Of a stretch of DNA of 64,000 bases, positions 34,954-44,182 are shown one piece after another (position 1 is the stretch's first letter; each line of letters opens with the position of its first letter). This DNA comes from Thiobacillus sp. SCUT-2 (GTDB lineage Bacteria > Pseudomonadota > Gammaproteobacteria > Burkholderiales > Thiobacillaceae). The stretch covers positions 1,860,001 to 1,924,000 of the forward strand of contig NZ_CP141769.1 of NCBI RefSeq assembly GCF_035621355.1, given 5' to 3'. Position numbers and translations under genes: made by a program. The notes below the pieces were generated by a model. The model was not told the DNA's origin. It worked only from the letters and a program-made list of their open reading frames with translations, and made no database searches.

Positions 34954-35483
34954 ACGCGGTCCAACAGGCCGCGAGCGAGAGCCTTCCCACACCGCGCACC
35001 GTGCTATCGAGCGTTGCGAACGACACGCCACTGACACGCGTGTCGCTGGCTTTCGTCGAACACCGGACCAACCTCTACCTGCGCTTCGGTCATCCGCTGC
35101 GCGAGCTGCGACTGGACCGCTGGCGGCGCAGCGCGATCTTCACACCGGCGGCTGTGTTCTGCCGCGTACGCTGGGAGTCCAACGACTATGGTACGACGCG
35201 CTGGCAGCTCATGATTTTGCAGGCCTGCTCACCGCTCGATGACATTCAGCGCATCGCAGGAATCCGACCGGGCGCGCGTCTGCTGCTGCGCGCCGAAGGC
35301 GAACAGCACGTGCAGTCAGTGCTGCCACAGATCGACGCCATCGAAACGCTCGGCATCGATCCGGCAGCGGTGTCGCCCGCGTACTGGCGCACGTTGGGCA
35401 ACCGGCTGACTGCGCGCCTGCCACTGCCGGTCTACACCGCAGAACGGCACGCGGCCTACCTCGCGGGCGAGGTGTTGCGATGA
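34950..35483 (+). CDS. DUF2840 domain protein
   Basis: 177 residues, coupled by ATGA overlaps to the genes on both sides. The sequence ('TRVSLAFVEHRTNLYLRFGH', 'GTTRWQLMILQA') is that of DUF2840, always found between the partition genes and traF in Tn4371-like elements. Function unknown. It looks soluble, without a signal peptide. Confidence 0.83.
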   Translation: MNAVQQAASESLPTPRTVLSSVANDTPLTRVSLAFVEHRTNLYLRFGHPLRELRLDRWRRSAIFTPAAVFCRVRWESNDYGTTRWQLMILQACSPLDDIQRIAGIRPGARLLLRAEGEQHVQSVLPQIDAIETLGIDPAAVSPAYWRTLGNRLTARLPLPVYTAERHAAYLAGEVLR

Positions 35484-36004
35484 ACACTCGCGTCCATCGC
35501 TGGGCCGTCGTACTATTCACCGTCCTTGGCATCGCTGCGCTCGCCTGGCCGTCCGACCATGCGCCCGTTGCGCGCCTCGTCTACAACCCGAGTGACAGCG
35601 TGCCACGCGGCTGGTACCGCATCAGCCCGCCCGACTCGCTGCACGTCGACAGCATCGTGCTCGCCCGGCTTCCGGCAGACGCCGCCGCGCTGGCTGCGCA
35701 GCGCGGCTACCTGCCCGAGCGCATCCCGCTGCTCAAGCGCATCGGCGCGATGTCGCCGCAGCAGGTGTGCATCGAGAAGCACATCGTTCGCATCGACGAC
35801 GTGGCGGTCGCTGGCGTCCATAGCGTCGATGGGCGTGGCCGTCCACTGTCAGCCTGGCAGCAGTGCCGACCGCTTCGCGACGGCGAGCTGTTCCTGCTCA
35901 GCGCAACCAATCCGGCGTCATTCGACAGCCGCTACTTCGGTCCCATTGCTGTCTCCGCCGTGATCGGCAGCGCGCAGCCGTTATGGACGTGGGACACGCC
36001 ATGA
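35480..36004 (+). CDS. traF: TraF-like S26 signal peptidase (conjugal transfer)
   Basis: 174 residues. One N-terminal membrane segment (about 7-24) precedes the S26 serine/lysine dyad region: 'YNPSDSVPRGWYRI' with the nucleophile serine, and 'PLLKRIGAMSPQQVC' with the general-base lysine. TraF peptidases mature and cyclise the TrbC pilin in IncP-type systems, and a trbC gene is present at 56976. The gene overlaps DUF2840 and the next reading frame by 4 bp. Confidence 0.9.
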   Translation: MNTRVHRWAVVLFTVLGIAALAWPSDHAPVARLVYNPSDSVPRGWYRISPPDSLHVDSIVLARLPADAAALAAQRGYLPERIPLLKRIGAMSPQQVCIEKHIVRIDDVAVAGVHSVDGRGRPLSAWQQCRPLRDGELFLLSATNPASFDSRYFGPIAVSAVIGSAQPLWTWDTP

Positions 36005-36327
36005 ACGTGCAGCGCGGCATGCCGTTCTTCGTGCAGCCCCACTGCACATCGCTTGCGTCACAGCCTGCGGTTGCGGTGCTTCACCCGTGCAGACCATCGC
36101 AGCCCGCCCGTCGAGGCCGGTCGCGCCAGCGATCGGAAAAGACGGAGGGCAAGATAAAAGGACGCGGCACCCGGCCGCTTGAAAACCTTGTCTGCACATG
36201 GGAGTGGCGCGGCACGCGCCAAGGGGCAGCGGCGTGCCGCGAGAGTGCGCAATGCCGCACCGGCATTGGCGAAGGCGCGTGCTTCACTCGCTGGACTGCG
36301 CCGATCTTGGATGGAGACACCACATGA
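36001..36327 (+). CDS. Hypothetical protein between traF and the relaxase gene
   Basis: 108 residues, overlapping traF and the relaxase gene by 4 bp each (ATGA at both ends), which favours real translation. The sequence is Arg/Cys-rich with no recognisable domain ('RRGRSRQRSEKTEGKIKGRG'). It may be a small accessory of the transfer region, or a coupling frame with little product. Confidence 0.45.
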   Translation: MNVQRGMPFFVQPHCTSLASQPAVAVLHPCRPSQPARRGRSRQRSEKTEGKIKGRGTRPLENLVCTWEWRGTRQGAAACRESAQCRTGIGEGACFTRWTAPILDGDTT

Positions 36328-38282
36328 GCAATCAAGACGACGACCGTTTCCGGGCGCGACCTAGTGCGCCGAGACAGCGCGGCGATGCCTTCATCAACAA
36401 GGTGATGCGGCAGACCAACAAGGCCGGCGCCGAACTCGGCAAGACGGTCGGCAAAGTCGGCCATCGGCCCGGTTCCCGGCTGGGGCGCGGCCATGTCGCG
36501 GCCCGCTTCGCCGGGGCCTCGCTCACGCCAAGCGCCCGTCGCGTGATGATCAAGGCGCGACTGGTCAATCTGGCCAAGGCTGGGCCGCGTTCGACCACCG
36601 CGCACCTGCGCTACATCGAACGCGAAGGGGTGGATAGCCAAAGCGGGCCGGGCCATGCCTACGGCCCGACAACCGACGCGGCGGACACCGCCGCTTTCGA
36701 GGAACACGGGCGCGAGGATCGGCACCATTTCCGCTTCATCGTCTCGCCGGAAGACGCGGAACAGCTCGACGACCTGCGCACCTACACCCGGCATCTGATG
36801 GCACGTCTGGAGGCCGACCTGGGCACGCGGCTGGACTGGGTGGCGGTGGATCACTGGAACACCGACAACCCGCACACGCACGTCGTCCTGCGCGGGAAGG
36901 ACGACGTAGGCAAAGATCTCATCATTTCCCGCGACTACATCGCCGAGGGGATGCGTCGGCGGGCGTCAGAGCTGGCGACCGAATGGCTGGGGCCGCGTAC
37001 CGAGCTGGAGATCCAGTGCGCCATGCAGCGCGAAGTCGATCAGGAGCGGTGGACGGGATTGGACCGCACCTTGCAACGCTTGGCCGTAGATGGTTTTGTG
37101 CGTTCGGAGAAGCTGGCCGAGCCGCGGCTGCAACGCCAGCGGCAAATGCTGATCGGCCGCCTGCAGCATTTGCAGCGCATGGGCCTGGCGAGCGTGCAGC
37201 AGCCTGGGACATGGACTATCCACCCAGACGCCGAATCCACACTACGGACCATGGGCGAGCGTGGCGACATCATCCGCACCATGCAGCGCGCCATGAGCGG
37301 CCGGCAGCGCGATCTGGCCGTGTTCCAGCCCAGCGAAGATGGCCGCTCCATCGTCGGTCGCGTTGTCGGCAAGGGGTTGGCGGACGAGCTGCATGACAAA
37401 GGCTATCTGATCGTCGATGGCACGGACGGCAAGGCATACTACGTTGGGCTACCGACGCGATCGGAGCTGGAGCATTATCCGACCGGCGCCGTGGTGGAGG
37501 TGAAAGGCTCGACCGACGTGCGTGCGGCCGACCGGAACATCATCGGACTGGCCGTCGATGGCGTGTACCGCACCGATCATCATTTGGCCGTCTCACAAGG
37601 TCAGGCCACGCCCGACCGTGATCCGCGTGAGGTGGTAGCGGCGCATGTGCGGAGGCTCGAAGCTCTGCGCCGCGCCGGCATTGTGGAGCGCGAAGCCGAA
37701 GGCGTCTGGCGTGTGCCCAATGATTTGGCCGAACGCGGCCGTCAGTACGATGTGCAGCGCCTGGGCGGCAGCGTCGCGGTAGAGCTGAAATCGCACCTGC
37801 CGATTGAGCGGCAGGCCCGCATCATCGGTGCGACTTGGCTGGACCAGCAATTGATCGGCGGTGGCAAGGGGTTCGGGGACCTGGGCTTTGGCGGCGAGGC
37901 CAAGCAGGCGATGCAGCAGCGCGCCGACTTCCTGGCCGAACAGGGATTGGCCGAGCGGCACGGGCAGCGCGTGATCCTCGCCCGGAACCTGCTGGGCACG
38001 CTGCGCAAGCGGGAACTGACGCAGGCAGCTAAGGACATTACCGCCGAAACAGGCCTGGAGCATCGGCCGGTGTCCGAAGGGCAACCCGTGGTGGGCATCT
38101 ACCGGCGCAACGTTACGCTCGCCAGTGGGCGCTATGCGATGCTCGATGACGGCTTGGGGTTCAGCCTGGTTCCGTGGAAGCCGTCTATCGAGCAACGGTT
38201 GGGGCAACAGATCGCCGCAACGGTGCGCGGCGGCGGAGTATCGTGGCAGATTGGGCGACATCGTGGTGCATCCATTTGCTGA
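36324..38282 (+). CDS. TraR/VirD2-like relaxase (DUF3363)
   Basis: 652 residues from the ATG at 36324. The N-terminal relaxase part has 'TTAHLRYIEREG' (candidate Tyr97), 'HHFRFIVSPEDAEQL' and the metal motif 'DNPHTHVVLRGKDD' (His184, His186). The DUF3363 region follows (about 260-650) and ends 'GGGVSWQIGRHRGASIC'. It nicks oriT and pilots the strand into the recipient. The last few residues differ from what I expect of the family, so cargo insertion just downstream (38283) may have replaced the native tail. Confidence 0.88.
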   Translation: MSNQDDDRFRARPSAPRQRGDAFINKVMRQTNKAGAELGKTVGKVGHRPGSRLGRGHVAARFAGASLTPSARRVMIKARLVNLAKAGPRSTTAHLRYIEREGVDSQSGPGHAYGPTTDAADTAAFEEHGREDRHHFRFIVSPEDAEQLDDLRTYTRHLMARLEADLGTRLDWVAVDHWNTDNPHTHVVLRGKDDVGKDLIISRDYIAEGMRRRASELATEWLGPRTELEIQCAMQREVDQERWTGLDRTLQRLAVDGFVRSEKLAEPRLQRQRQMLIGRLQHLQRMGLASVQQPGTWTIHPDAESTLRTMGERGDIIRTMQRAMSGRQRDLAVFQPSEDGRSIVGRVVGKGLADELHDKGYLIVDGTDGKAYYVGLPTRSELEHYPTGAVVEVKGSTDVRAADRNIIGLAVDGVYRTDHHLAVSQGQATPDRDPREVVAAHVRRLEALRRAGIVEREAEGVWRVPNDLAERGRQYDVQRLGGSVAVELKSHLPIERQARIIGATWLDQQLIGGGKGFGDLGFGGEAKQAMQQRADFLAEQGLAERHGQRVILARNLLGTLRKRELTQAAKDITAETGLEHRPVSEGQPVVGIYRRNVTLASGRYAMLDDGLGFSLVPWKPSIEQRLGQQIAATVRGGGVSWQIGRHRGASIC

Positions 38283-38587
38283 TACGCTCATGCGGTTTCG
38301 GTTTTTGGCTTCAGCAGCATGGTCTGCGTCAGCGCTATTTCAGGTGCTCGTATGTTCGCGAACTCGATCAGCAGTCCACCGCGTGATGACCGCCCATTCA
38401 CTAACACTCCCATATGTTCCACAGCCGCACCATGGAAGCGTCGTTCCTCGAGGCCCTCGGCGAAACGGTGGAGCCGCTCATCGACGACGGCAACTAGCTG
38501 CGCTTTCGCGTGCATCAATGCATGGTGGCATTGGTGCCGTACCGTATGAGCCGTCAACAAGGGCCGCAAACAGGGTGCGCAGGATAT
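38283..38587. other. Junction between ICE backbone and cargo, no supported gene
   Basis: About 300 bp. A minus-strand frame (38288-38569) encodes a 93-residue peptide without a recognisable domain, and no plus-strand frame is convincing. It abuts the IS3 remnant, so it is probably more transposon debris. Confidence 0.35.
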
Positions 38588-38757
38588 CTTTGGTAGCGTC
38601 TGTGATCGATGTGTACGTCAGGCGCATCGTGGGGGCGGAACAGTCACTCCATGCGAACGGACTTCGCCCTAGACATCTTGGAGCAAGCACTCTACAACTA
38701 GCAACCAGAACATTCGATGCCCTGGTGCACCATAGCGACAGGCGACTGCACCTTGGA
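38588..38757 (+). pseudogene. IS3-family transposase (OrfB) remnant
   Basis: Pieces of an rve-type transposase are readable in three frames: 'VASVIDVYVRRIVG', then 'SHSMRTDFALDILEQALYN' followed by a stop, then 'FDALVHHSD'. The order matches the catalytic core of IS3-family OrfB proteins, with frameshifts between the blocks. The ends of the element are not recognisable. It marks the left edge of the biosynthetic cargo. Confidence 0.7.
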
Positions 38758-38776
38758 CTCTATCCCCCCTCCCCTC

Positions 38777-40192
38777 TTAGGGCTTGAGCAAAGCTGCAGT
38801 CTCGAAGAACGTTCGTGCACGCGGATCGCCAGAAAATGCAACGTTGATGCGAATCCAGGGGCATTCTTCGGAATGCGGTCGAAAATACTTGCCGGGCGCG
38901 ATTGTCACTCCGAGCGGCGCGCCACACTCAACCAAGCGAGCGGAATCAGCAATATGGGGCAGGCGTGCCCAGATAAACGTACCGCCGCCAGACTTCTCGA
39001 ATACTTCCCAGCCACAGCCTTCTAGCACCTGAATCGTTGATCCCATCGCGCATTGAATCCGCAGTCGTAGTTTCTCTAGATACTTTCGGTACGTGCCGCG
39101 TTCGAGCATCGTGGCCACGACCGCTTCGGAAAAGCGCGAGTTTCCAAGACTCGTCAGCATCTTGATGTCGGCTAGGTCCTTGATAATTGTGGACGAGGCG
39201 AGCACGTAGCCGACCCGCAACGAAGACGAAAGGGTTTTCGATAGCCCGCCTATGTAGATGACGTGCTCAAGCTGATCGAGTGTCGCGAGACGTTCGGTCG
39301 GCGTCGCCTGGTAGTCGGCGTAAATGTCATCTTCAACTATCGTTATTCCGTTCTCGCGTGCCATCTCCAGCAGGCGGAAAGCGACCTGCGGTGAGACGGT
39401 CGTACCCGTCGGGTTGTGAAACACCGTGTTGATGAAGAAAAGCTTGGGGCGATGCCTTTTCAACTGCGCTTGCAGAACATCGAGGTCCGGTCCGGTGTGT
39501 GTGCGAGGAATCCCAACAAGATTGACTCCATGCAGCTTGAGCAGACCGTATAGGCTGTAGTAGCCCGGGTCCTCCACGAACATCGTGTCACCCGGCTTGA
39601 GGATGTAACGAATCAGCAGATCAAGAGCTTGGCTGGCACCTTGGGTTAGCAAAATCTGCGAGGGCTGCGCCTCGATACCCAACTGTGCAACACGGTGTAG
39701 AAGATGCGCGCACAGTGCGGAAGAACCGCGTTGCGTCGCGTAATCGACTAGATTCGTACTCTCTACACGCGACACATGGCGGATCGCTCTTCCGAGACCC
39801 TCCTTATCGCGCCATGCGTCCGGGATGAATCCGCTACCAAGTTTTAGCGAGTCGCTGGGGTGGTTGAGCTGTTCGAGGATGTGTTCCGATTCGTCCTCGG
39901 CGCGGCGTGGATCTGCAAGACCCAGTGCCGCAGCTGCATGCTGCTTGCGATGGTTTGCCACGTAAAACCCGGAGCCGGGCCGAGATTCGATGTAGCCGAG
40001 TGCGACCAAGCGATCATAAGCATCAATTACTGGGTAACGGCTGACGCCCTGATCGGTTGCGAACTGCCGAATCGACGGCAGCTTCACACCAGAACTGGCC
40101 ACGCCACGCTGTAACCATCGAACGATGCCGTCGACAATCTGATCAGTAAGCGGAATACCGCTGCTGCGGTCAAGCTCGATGTCGACCTTCAC
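38777..40192 (-). CDS. MocR-type regulator (GntR HTH fused to an aminotransferase fold)
   Basis: 471 residues from a GTG at 40192; the frame is open further upstream but only this start gives the family N terminus (VKVDIELDRSSGIPLTDQI). The GntR winged HTH is at about 10-75 ('LPSIRQFATDQGVSRYPVID'), then a class I aminotransferase-like domain with the PLP lysine in 'IYIGGLSKTLSSSLRVGYV' and 'FHNPTGTTVSP'. MocR proteins sense PLP or amino-acid derivatives. Divergent from the dioxygenase gene, it probably regulates the whole cluster to its right. Confidence 0.88.
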   Translation of the reverse strand: MKVDIELDRSSGIPLTDQIVDGIVRWLQRGVASSGVKLPSIRQFATDQGVSRYPVIDAYDRLVALGYIESRPGSGFYVANHRKQHAAAALGLADPRRAEDESEHILEQLNHPSDSLKLGSGFIPDAWRDKEGLGRAIRHVSRVESTNLVDYATQRGSSALCAHLLHRVAQLGIEAQPSQILLTQGASQALDLLIRYILKPGDTMFVEDPGYYSLYGLLKLHGVNLVGIPRTHTGPDLDVLQAQLKRHRPKLFFINTVFHNPTGTTVSPQVAFRLLEMARENGITIVEDDIYADYQATPTERLATLDQLEHVIYIGGLSKTLSSSLRVGYVLASSTIIKDLADIKMLTSLGNSRFSEAVVATMLERGTYRKYLEKLRLRIQCAMGSTIQVLEGCGWEVFEKSGGGTFIWARLPHIADSARLVECGAPLGVTIAPGKYFRPHSEECPWIRINVAFSGDPRARTFFETAALLKP

Positions 40193-40373
40193 GCTAAATA
40201 CTCTTTGAGGACGGCACGGACCAGGGCATTGGAAGTGTTTCTTTTTTCGGCTGAACAGTACTGACAAAAATACCACGAACCGTACATGTTCGCACCATTG
40301 CGGCGCACCAATAATTGCTGCCAATCGATGCCGCTGCTTGACGACTTTTTCTGAGTACCGTGGGGACGAAAAT

Positions 40374-41309
40374 ATGATCGACGTAAGTAAGAGGAACCAA
40401 TATTTGTGTAATCTGCAGGAATATAAAGAAAATGGTTTCACAATTTTCAGAAACGTCATCGATCCAGACCTTCTCTCCGAAGCGAGGGAACATTTCCTCT
40501 GGCTTCGCAAAAGGTTTCCCGAGTTTCGCCCTGAACACCTTCATCATCCGCTAATGCGGGATGATGCGTTCTGGGTTCGCCTGGTCACAGACGAGCGCCT
40601 GCTCGATATCGCCGAACTCATCCTCGGTTCGGATCTTGCCTGCTTCACCGCTCACTACATCTGCAAGCCCCCGCTCGACGGCCATGCTGTTCTTTGGCAT
40701 CAAGACGGCGCTTACTGGAACCTGTCTCCAATGGAGGCAACCTCGTTGTGGCTGGCGATCGATGAAAGCACGACCGAAAACGGCTGCCTCCGCGTCATCC
40801 CTGGTTCTCACAAGCTGCCCCTGCAAAAGTTAGTGCTGAGAAGGGATACACCCAACTTACTCATGACCTCGATGGAAGACAAACACGTCGACGTCCACAA
40901 TGCAGTCGACATCGAACTGCAGCCCGGGGATGTGTCGGTGCATCACCCCTATATCATCCATGGATCGGAGGCAAACCGATCGTCAAAACGTCGGTGCGGC
41001 CTCGATATGGCGTACATCAACACCTCGACGACCATCGCGAACGAGGCACTCTATCTAAACCCCATCCTGGTTCGTGGCGCTTCCGTCACGGGCGTCAACA
41101 AATATCGCGCCTGGCCTTCGTTCAATGCGAACACCTCAATACCATTCAACGGCTGGGAGACGTGGACACGCAAGAGCCAAGACATCAATGCGAGACATCC
41201 TGAGTTCGTGCCGGCGCGGCACGACGATGAACCGGTACAGGAGATGGTCAGACGAATGCTGGCACGGATCGAAAGCGGGACCATGAAGGAGCTGCGCCCC
41301 GAGCCCTAG
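40374..41309 (+). CDS. PhyH-family Fe(II)/2-oxoglutarate dioxygenase
   Basis: 311 residues from the ATG at 40374 after GGGGA. The facial triad is visible: 'VLWHQDGAYW' (His109, Asp111) and the distal His196 in 'HPYIIHGSEAN', with 'SSKRRCGLDMAY' supplying the 2-oxoglutarate arginine. Family members hydroxylate or otherwise oxidise small amino-acid-like or carrier-bound substrates. It is the first gene of the rightward biosynthetic cluster, so it is probably a tailoring or backbone-oxidising enzyme. The substrate is unknown. Confidence 0.88.
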   Translation: MIDVSKRNQYLCNLQEYKENGFTIFRNVIDPDLLSEAREHFLWLRKRFPEFRPEHLHHPLMRDDAFWVRLVTDERLLDIAELILGSDLACFTAHYICKPPLDGHAVLWHQDGAYWNLSPMEATSLWLAIDESTTENGCLRVIPGSHKLPLQKLVLRRDTPNLLMTSMEDKHVDVHNAVDIELQPGDVSVHHPYIIHGSEANRSSKRRCGLDMAYINTSTTIANEALYLNPILVRGASVTGVNKYRAWPSFNANTSIPFNGWETWTRKSQDINARHPEFVPARHDDEPVQEMVRRMLARIESGTMKELRPEP

Positions 41310-41488
41310 CCGTTGCTGCCGCAATTTGGCCAAAGAGATTCACCAACTGTGAATGCTTCTTCCAGCCATAGGGCTGCGGGCGGGAAAGCGCCTCCTTTCG
41401 TGACCACCACGCCGGCTTTTCGAGCCGCGCATGTTGGGCGTCTTCATATTTAACGGGCTTTTGATTTGGCCCCTGAAAAGGTCCACCG

Positions 41489-42496
41489 ATGTCTGCAGTT
41501 TCCGAACTCACGCCACAAATGCAGGGCTATGTCGGCGAATTCATGGACCCGGACAACCTCGGCTGGTTGCCATACGTCATGTATTTCCACCCGACCAATT
41601 TCAGGACGGATATAGTGTCCACGGATGACTCCGGATTTCGGTACAGCGAAGCCCGCAACGCTCGATACTCCGCCACGACGCTAAACACAGAGGATCCGGT
41701 TCGTCTGCTCGTGGGCAGCTCCACTGTGTTCGGCACTGGGGCCACCGCCGATCGGCATACCCTCTCATCGCGGCTCACGGAAAACGATCCCCGGCCGGAG
41801 CGGTGGATAAACTTCGGCGGGCGCGCTTTCAACTCCATGCAGGAGCTCTTCCAGTTTCTGCTCTATCGCCACCGGCTGCCGCCCGTGAAGGAAGTCGTTA
41901 TTTTCTCCGGGCTCAATGATCTCGTGCTGTCCGGGCTTCCATCGAATTTGCGTGGAGAGCACGGCGGGTTTTTCTTCAGCCAACAGTTCTTCGATCGCCT
42001 GACCGGTACCCGGGCGACCGGCCTGCCGTGGTTCAAAAAGGGCGGTCAGCGCGCAATGTCAGGGACTGTCCTCCCGGTCGACGAGCAGGTCATCTACACC
42101 TCCGACTTAATCTTACGGCATTTGAACTCGTGGCGAATGCTATGCGACGCGCTGGGTGCCCGACTGACCTATGTGCTTCAGCCCCTAGCAAACTGGGTTC
42201 GTCCCACCGGCTCTGTCGAGGAGCAGGCCATCTTCGCCGAGCTCGATACCCAAGGCTCGTTCCGAGAGACATACCGAGACGTTTGCTCTGTAGAGACTCA
42301 TCGCCTGTTCAGTGAACACCTGCAGCTAGGCATGAAAGAAATGGGGGTCAGGTTCATCAACTTTACATCAGTGCTGGCGCAAGCCGCTCGACCTGATCAG
42401 TGGCTCTTTGTCGATCGCATTCACCTTACTGACGAGGGCTCTGACGTGGTGGCAAAACTTCTTCTCCGTGAATTGAATCAAGGAAATCTGACATGA
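41489..42496 (+). CDS. SGNH-hydrolase-like protein
   Basis: 335 residues, no signal peptide. Blocks of the SGNH fold can be followed: 'RLLVGSSTVFGTG' (Ser nucleophile region, about 75-83), 'INFGGRAFNSMQ', 'IFSGLNDLVLSG' (Asn143) and 'FVDRIHLTDEGSDVV' with the Asp-x-x-His pair near the C terminus. It could be an esterase, acyltransferase or de-acylase in the pathway. The downstream 31-residue peptide is translationally coupled by ATGA. Confidence 0.75.
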   Translation: MSAVSELTPQMQGYVGEFMDPDNLGWLPYVMYFHPTNFRTDIVSTDDSGFRYSEARNARYSATTLNTEDPVRLLVGSSTVFGTGATADRHTLSSRLTENDPRPERWINFGGRAFNSMQELFQFLLYRHRLPPVKEVVIFSGLNDLVLSGLPSNLRGEHGGFFFSQQFFDRLTGTRATGLPWFKKGGQRAMSGTVLPVDEQVIYTSDLILRHLNSWRMLCDALGARLTYVLQPLANWVRPTGSVEEQAIFAELDTQGSFRETYRDVCSVETHRLFSEHLQLGMKEMGVRFINFTSVLAQAARPDQWLFVDRIHLTDEGSDVVAKLLLRELNQGNLT

Positions 42497-42588
42497 AAAC
42501 CATATGGCGTTCTTTTCTTCGGCTTTTGGGGATCGAGAGCAAAAAAAGCGACAAGCGGAAGGACGCTTCAATTTACCCCATGTTTTGA
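42493..42588 (+). CDS. 31-residue peptide coupled to the SGNH gene
   Basis: ATG overlaps the SGNH stop; the product is MKTIWRSFLRLLGI, then a run of Lys, Ser, Asp and Arg residues, ending DASIYPMF. It has a short amphipathic N-terminal segment, a charged middle and an aromatic C terminus. Tight coupling argues for translation. Small peptides inside such clusters can be precursors, scaffolds or regulators; a remnant is also possible. No family is recognised. Confidence 0.5.
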   Translation: MKTIWRSFLRLLGIESKKSDKRKDASIYPMF

Positions 42589-42664
42589 GACAGCCGTTAC
42601 GCATCGATTCAAAAACGGAGCCTCGTGATCTATCTGGGCCCCGCTAAAGGGAAACATACTGAAC

Positions 42665-44146
42665 GTGAAGGCGAACGATGACCTCATCGACCAAATCGAC
42701 CACTGGCCCGCCATGTCGGCGTTAGGGCGTCGGCGGCCGTCAATGACATGGACGGTGACCGCCACGGGACTCGGGTTCGCGGTCGTGCAACTTGACGTGA
42801 CCATCGTAAATGTCGCGCTCAAACAACTCGGCGTGGCTCTCGACAGCCCTCTTGACGGGCTGCAATGGGTCGTGGATGCCTACACTCTGGCGTTCGCCGT
42901 GCTGTTGCTGTCGGCTGGTACCGTGGCCGACCGCTTCGGCGCCAAACGGGCCTACCTGATCGGCTTCGCCGTATTCGGTCTGGGATCGTCTGCGTGCGGC
43001 ATGGCAACCTCGGTTGCTCAATTGGTTGCCGCTCGAGCGGTACAGGGGTTAGGCGCCGCGCTGCTGGTCCCGCCTTCACTCGCTTTGCTCAACCATGCCT
43101 GCGCCCACGACCGAAAGCTGCGCGCGCGCGCCATAGCCTTGTGGACGGCCGCCGGGAGCGGGTCGATTGCTGTGGGCCCTGTGGTCGGCGGCATCCTGCT
43201 TGATAGCTTCGGATGGCGAAGCATATTTCTCGCGAACCTGCCGCTATGCGCTCTGGGCATCGGCATGACCTGGCGTCTTACGGAGACGCTGCGCACAACC
43301 CGCCCGCTCGATCTTCCAGGCCAGCTGTTGGCCGTGCTGGCGTTGACCAGCCTTTGTGGGGCCACGATCGAGGCAGGGGCGCAAGGATGGGGGCATCCGG
43401 CCGTACTGAGCGGCTTCTGCCTCGCGTTCGCCAGTGCGGTGTCCTTCGTGTTCGTCGAAGCGCGGGCAACGCATCCCATGTTGCCGCTGCGTTTCTTCCG
43501 CCTGCCGCATTTTAGTCAGGCCGTGCTGCTAGGTATGGCGGTGAATCTTACCTATTACGGCCTCGTGTTCGTCTTGAGCCTTTATCTGCAGCACGTCAGG
43601 AGCTACAGCGTCATGCAGGCCGGCCTTGCGTTCGTTCCACTGACTGCGACATCTGTCATTGCCAACCTCGTCAGCGGCTGGCTGAACAGCCGCTTTGGTG
43701 CACGGTTGCCAATGCTGCTCGGCTGCGCGCTGGGGGCTTTCGGCTACGGTCTCCTAGTGCGGCTCGACGCCGGAAGCTCCTATCTGTCAATGATCGTGCC
43801 GTTTCTGCTAATTCCCGGCGGAGCGGCGCTCGTGGTACCGGCGATGACAGCGACCATCTTATCCAGCGTAGAACCGACGTGGTCAGGCACAGCATCAGCG
43901 GTGCTCAACGCTGCGCGTCAAGCCGCGGGCGCGATCGGCGTGGCGGTGTTTGGAAGCCTCATCGCAGGCGGCGACGATCACATCGTCCCCGGGCTCCGCA
44001 TTGCCGCGTCCGCCTCGGTCATCCTGCTCGCATCCGCCTGGATCATGGTCTGGCAGGGTATTCGTCGTGAGTATGGCTCGGACCCTTCCGCCTCCATTGG
44101 CGGCGCTACGAACGGCCAAACCGGACCCCAGCGGGGTCGGCCGTGA
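42665..44146 (+). CDS. MFS exporter, 14-TM DHA2 (EmrB/QacA-like) family
   Basis: 493 residues, GTG start. The sequence has the usual 14 hydrophobic segments; 'FAVVQLDVTIVNVALKQLG' is the TM1 motif of DHA2 drug exporters and 'AGTVADRFGAKRAYLIGF' the motif A loop after TM2. It probably exports the product of the surrounding cluster and so also provides self-protection. The C-terminal tail is polar and low-complexity. Confidence 0.9.
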   Translation: MKANDDLIDQIDHWPAMSALGRRRPSMTWTVTATGLGFAVVQLDVTIVNVALKQLGVALDSPLDGLQWVVDAYTLAFAVLLLSAGTVADRFGAKRAYLIGFAVFGLGSSACGMATSVAQLVAARAVQGLGAALLVPPSLALLNHACAHDRKLRARAIALWTAAGSGSIAVGPVVGGILLDSFGWRSIFLANLPLCALGIGMTWRLTETLRTTRPLDLPGQLLAVLALTSLCGATIEAGAQGWGHPAVLSGFCLAFASAVSFVFVEARATHPMLPLRFFRLPHFSQAVLLGMAVNLTYYGLVFVLSLYLQHVRSYSVMQAGLAFVPLTATSVIANLVSGWLNSRFGARLPMLLGCALGAFGYGLLVRLDAGSSYLSMIVPFLLIPGGAALVVPAMTATILSSVEPTWSGTASAVLNAARQAAGAIGVAVFGSLIAGGDDHIVPGLRIAASASVILLASAWIMVWQGIRREYGSDPSASIGGATNGQTGPQRGRP

Positions 44147-44182
44147 ACTCCCTCAAAAACCTTTGTTAACGGTATTGCACAA

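Noticed and set aside
35526..35963. Alternative frame inside traF
   Set aside because: The Ser/Thr/Arg-rich product is typical of an out-of-frame shadow; traF in the other frame has the S26 motifs.
38288..38569. Minus-strand 93-codon frame beside the IS3 remnant
   Set aside because: It has no family or ribosome-binding site that I can identify, and it sits in transposon debris.
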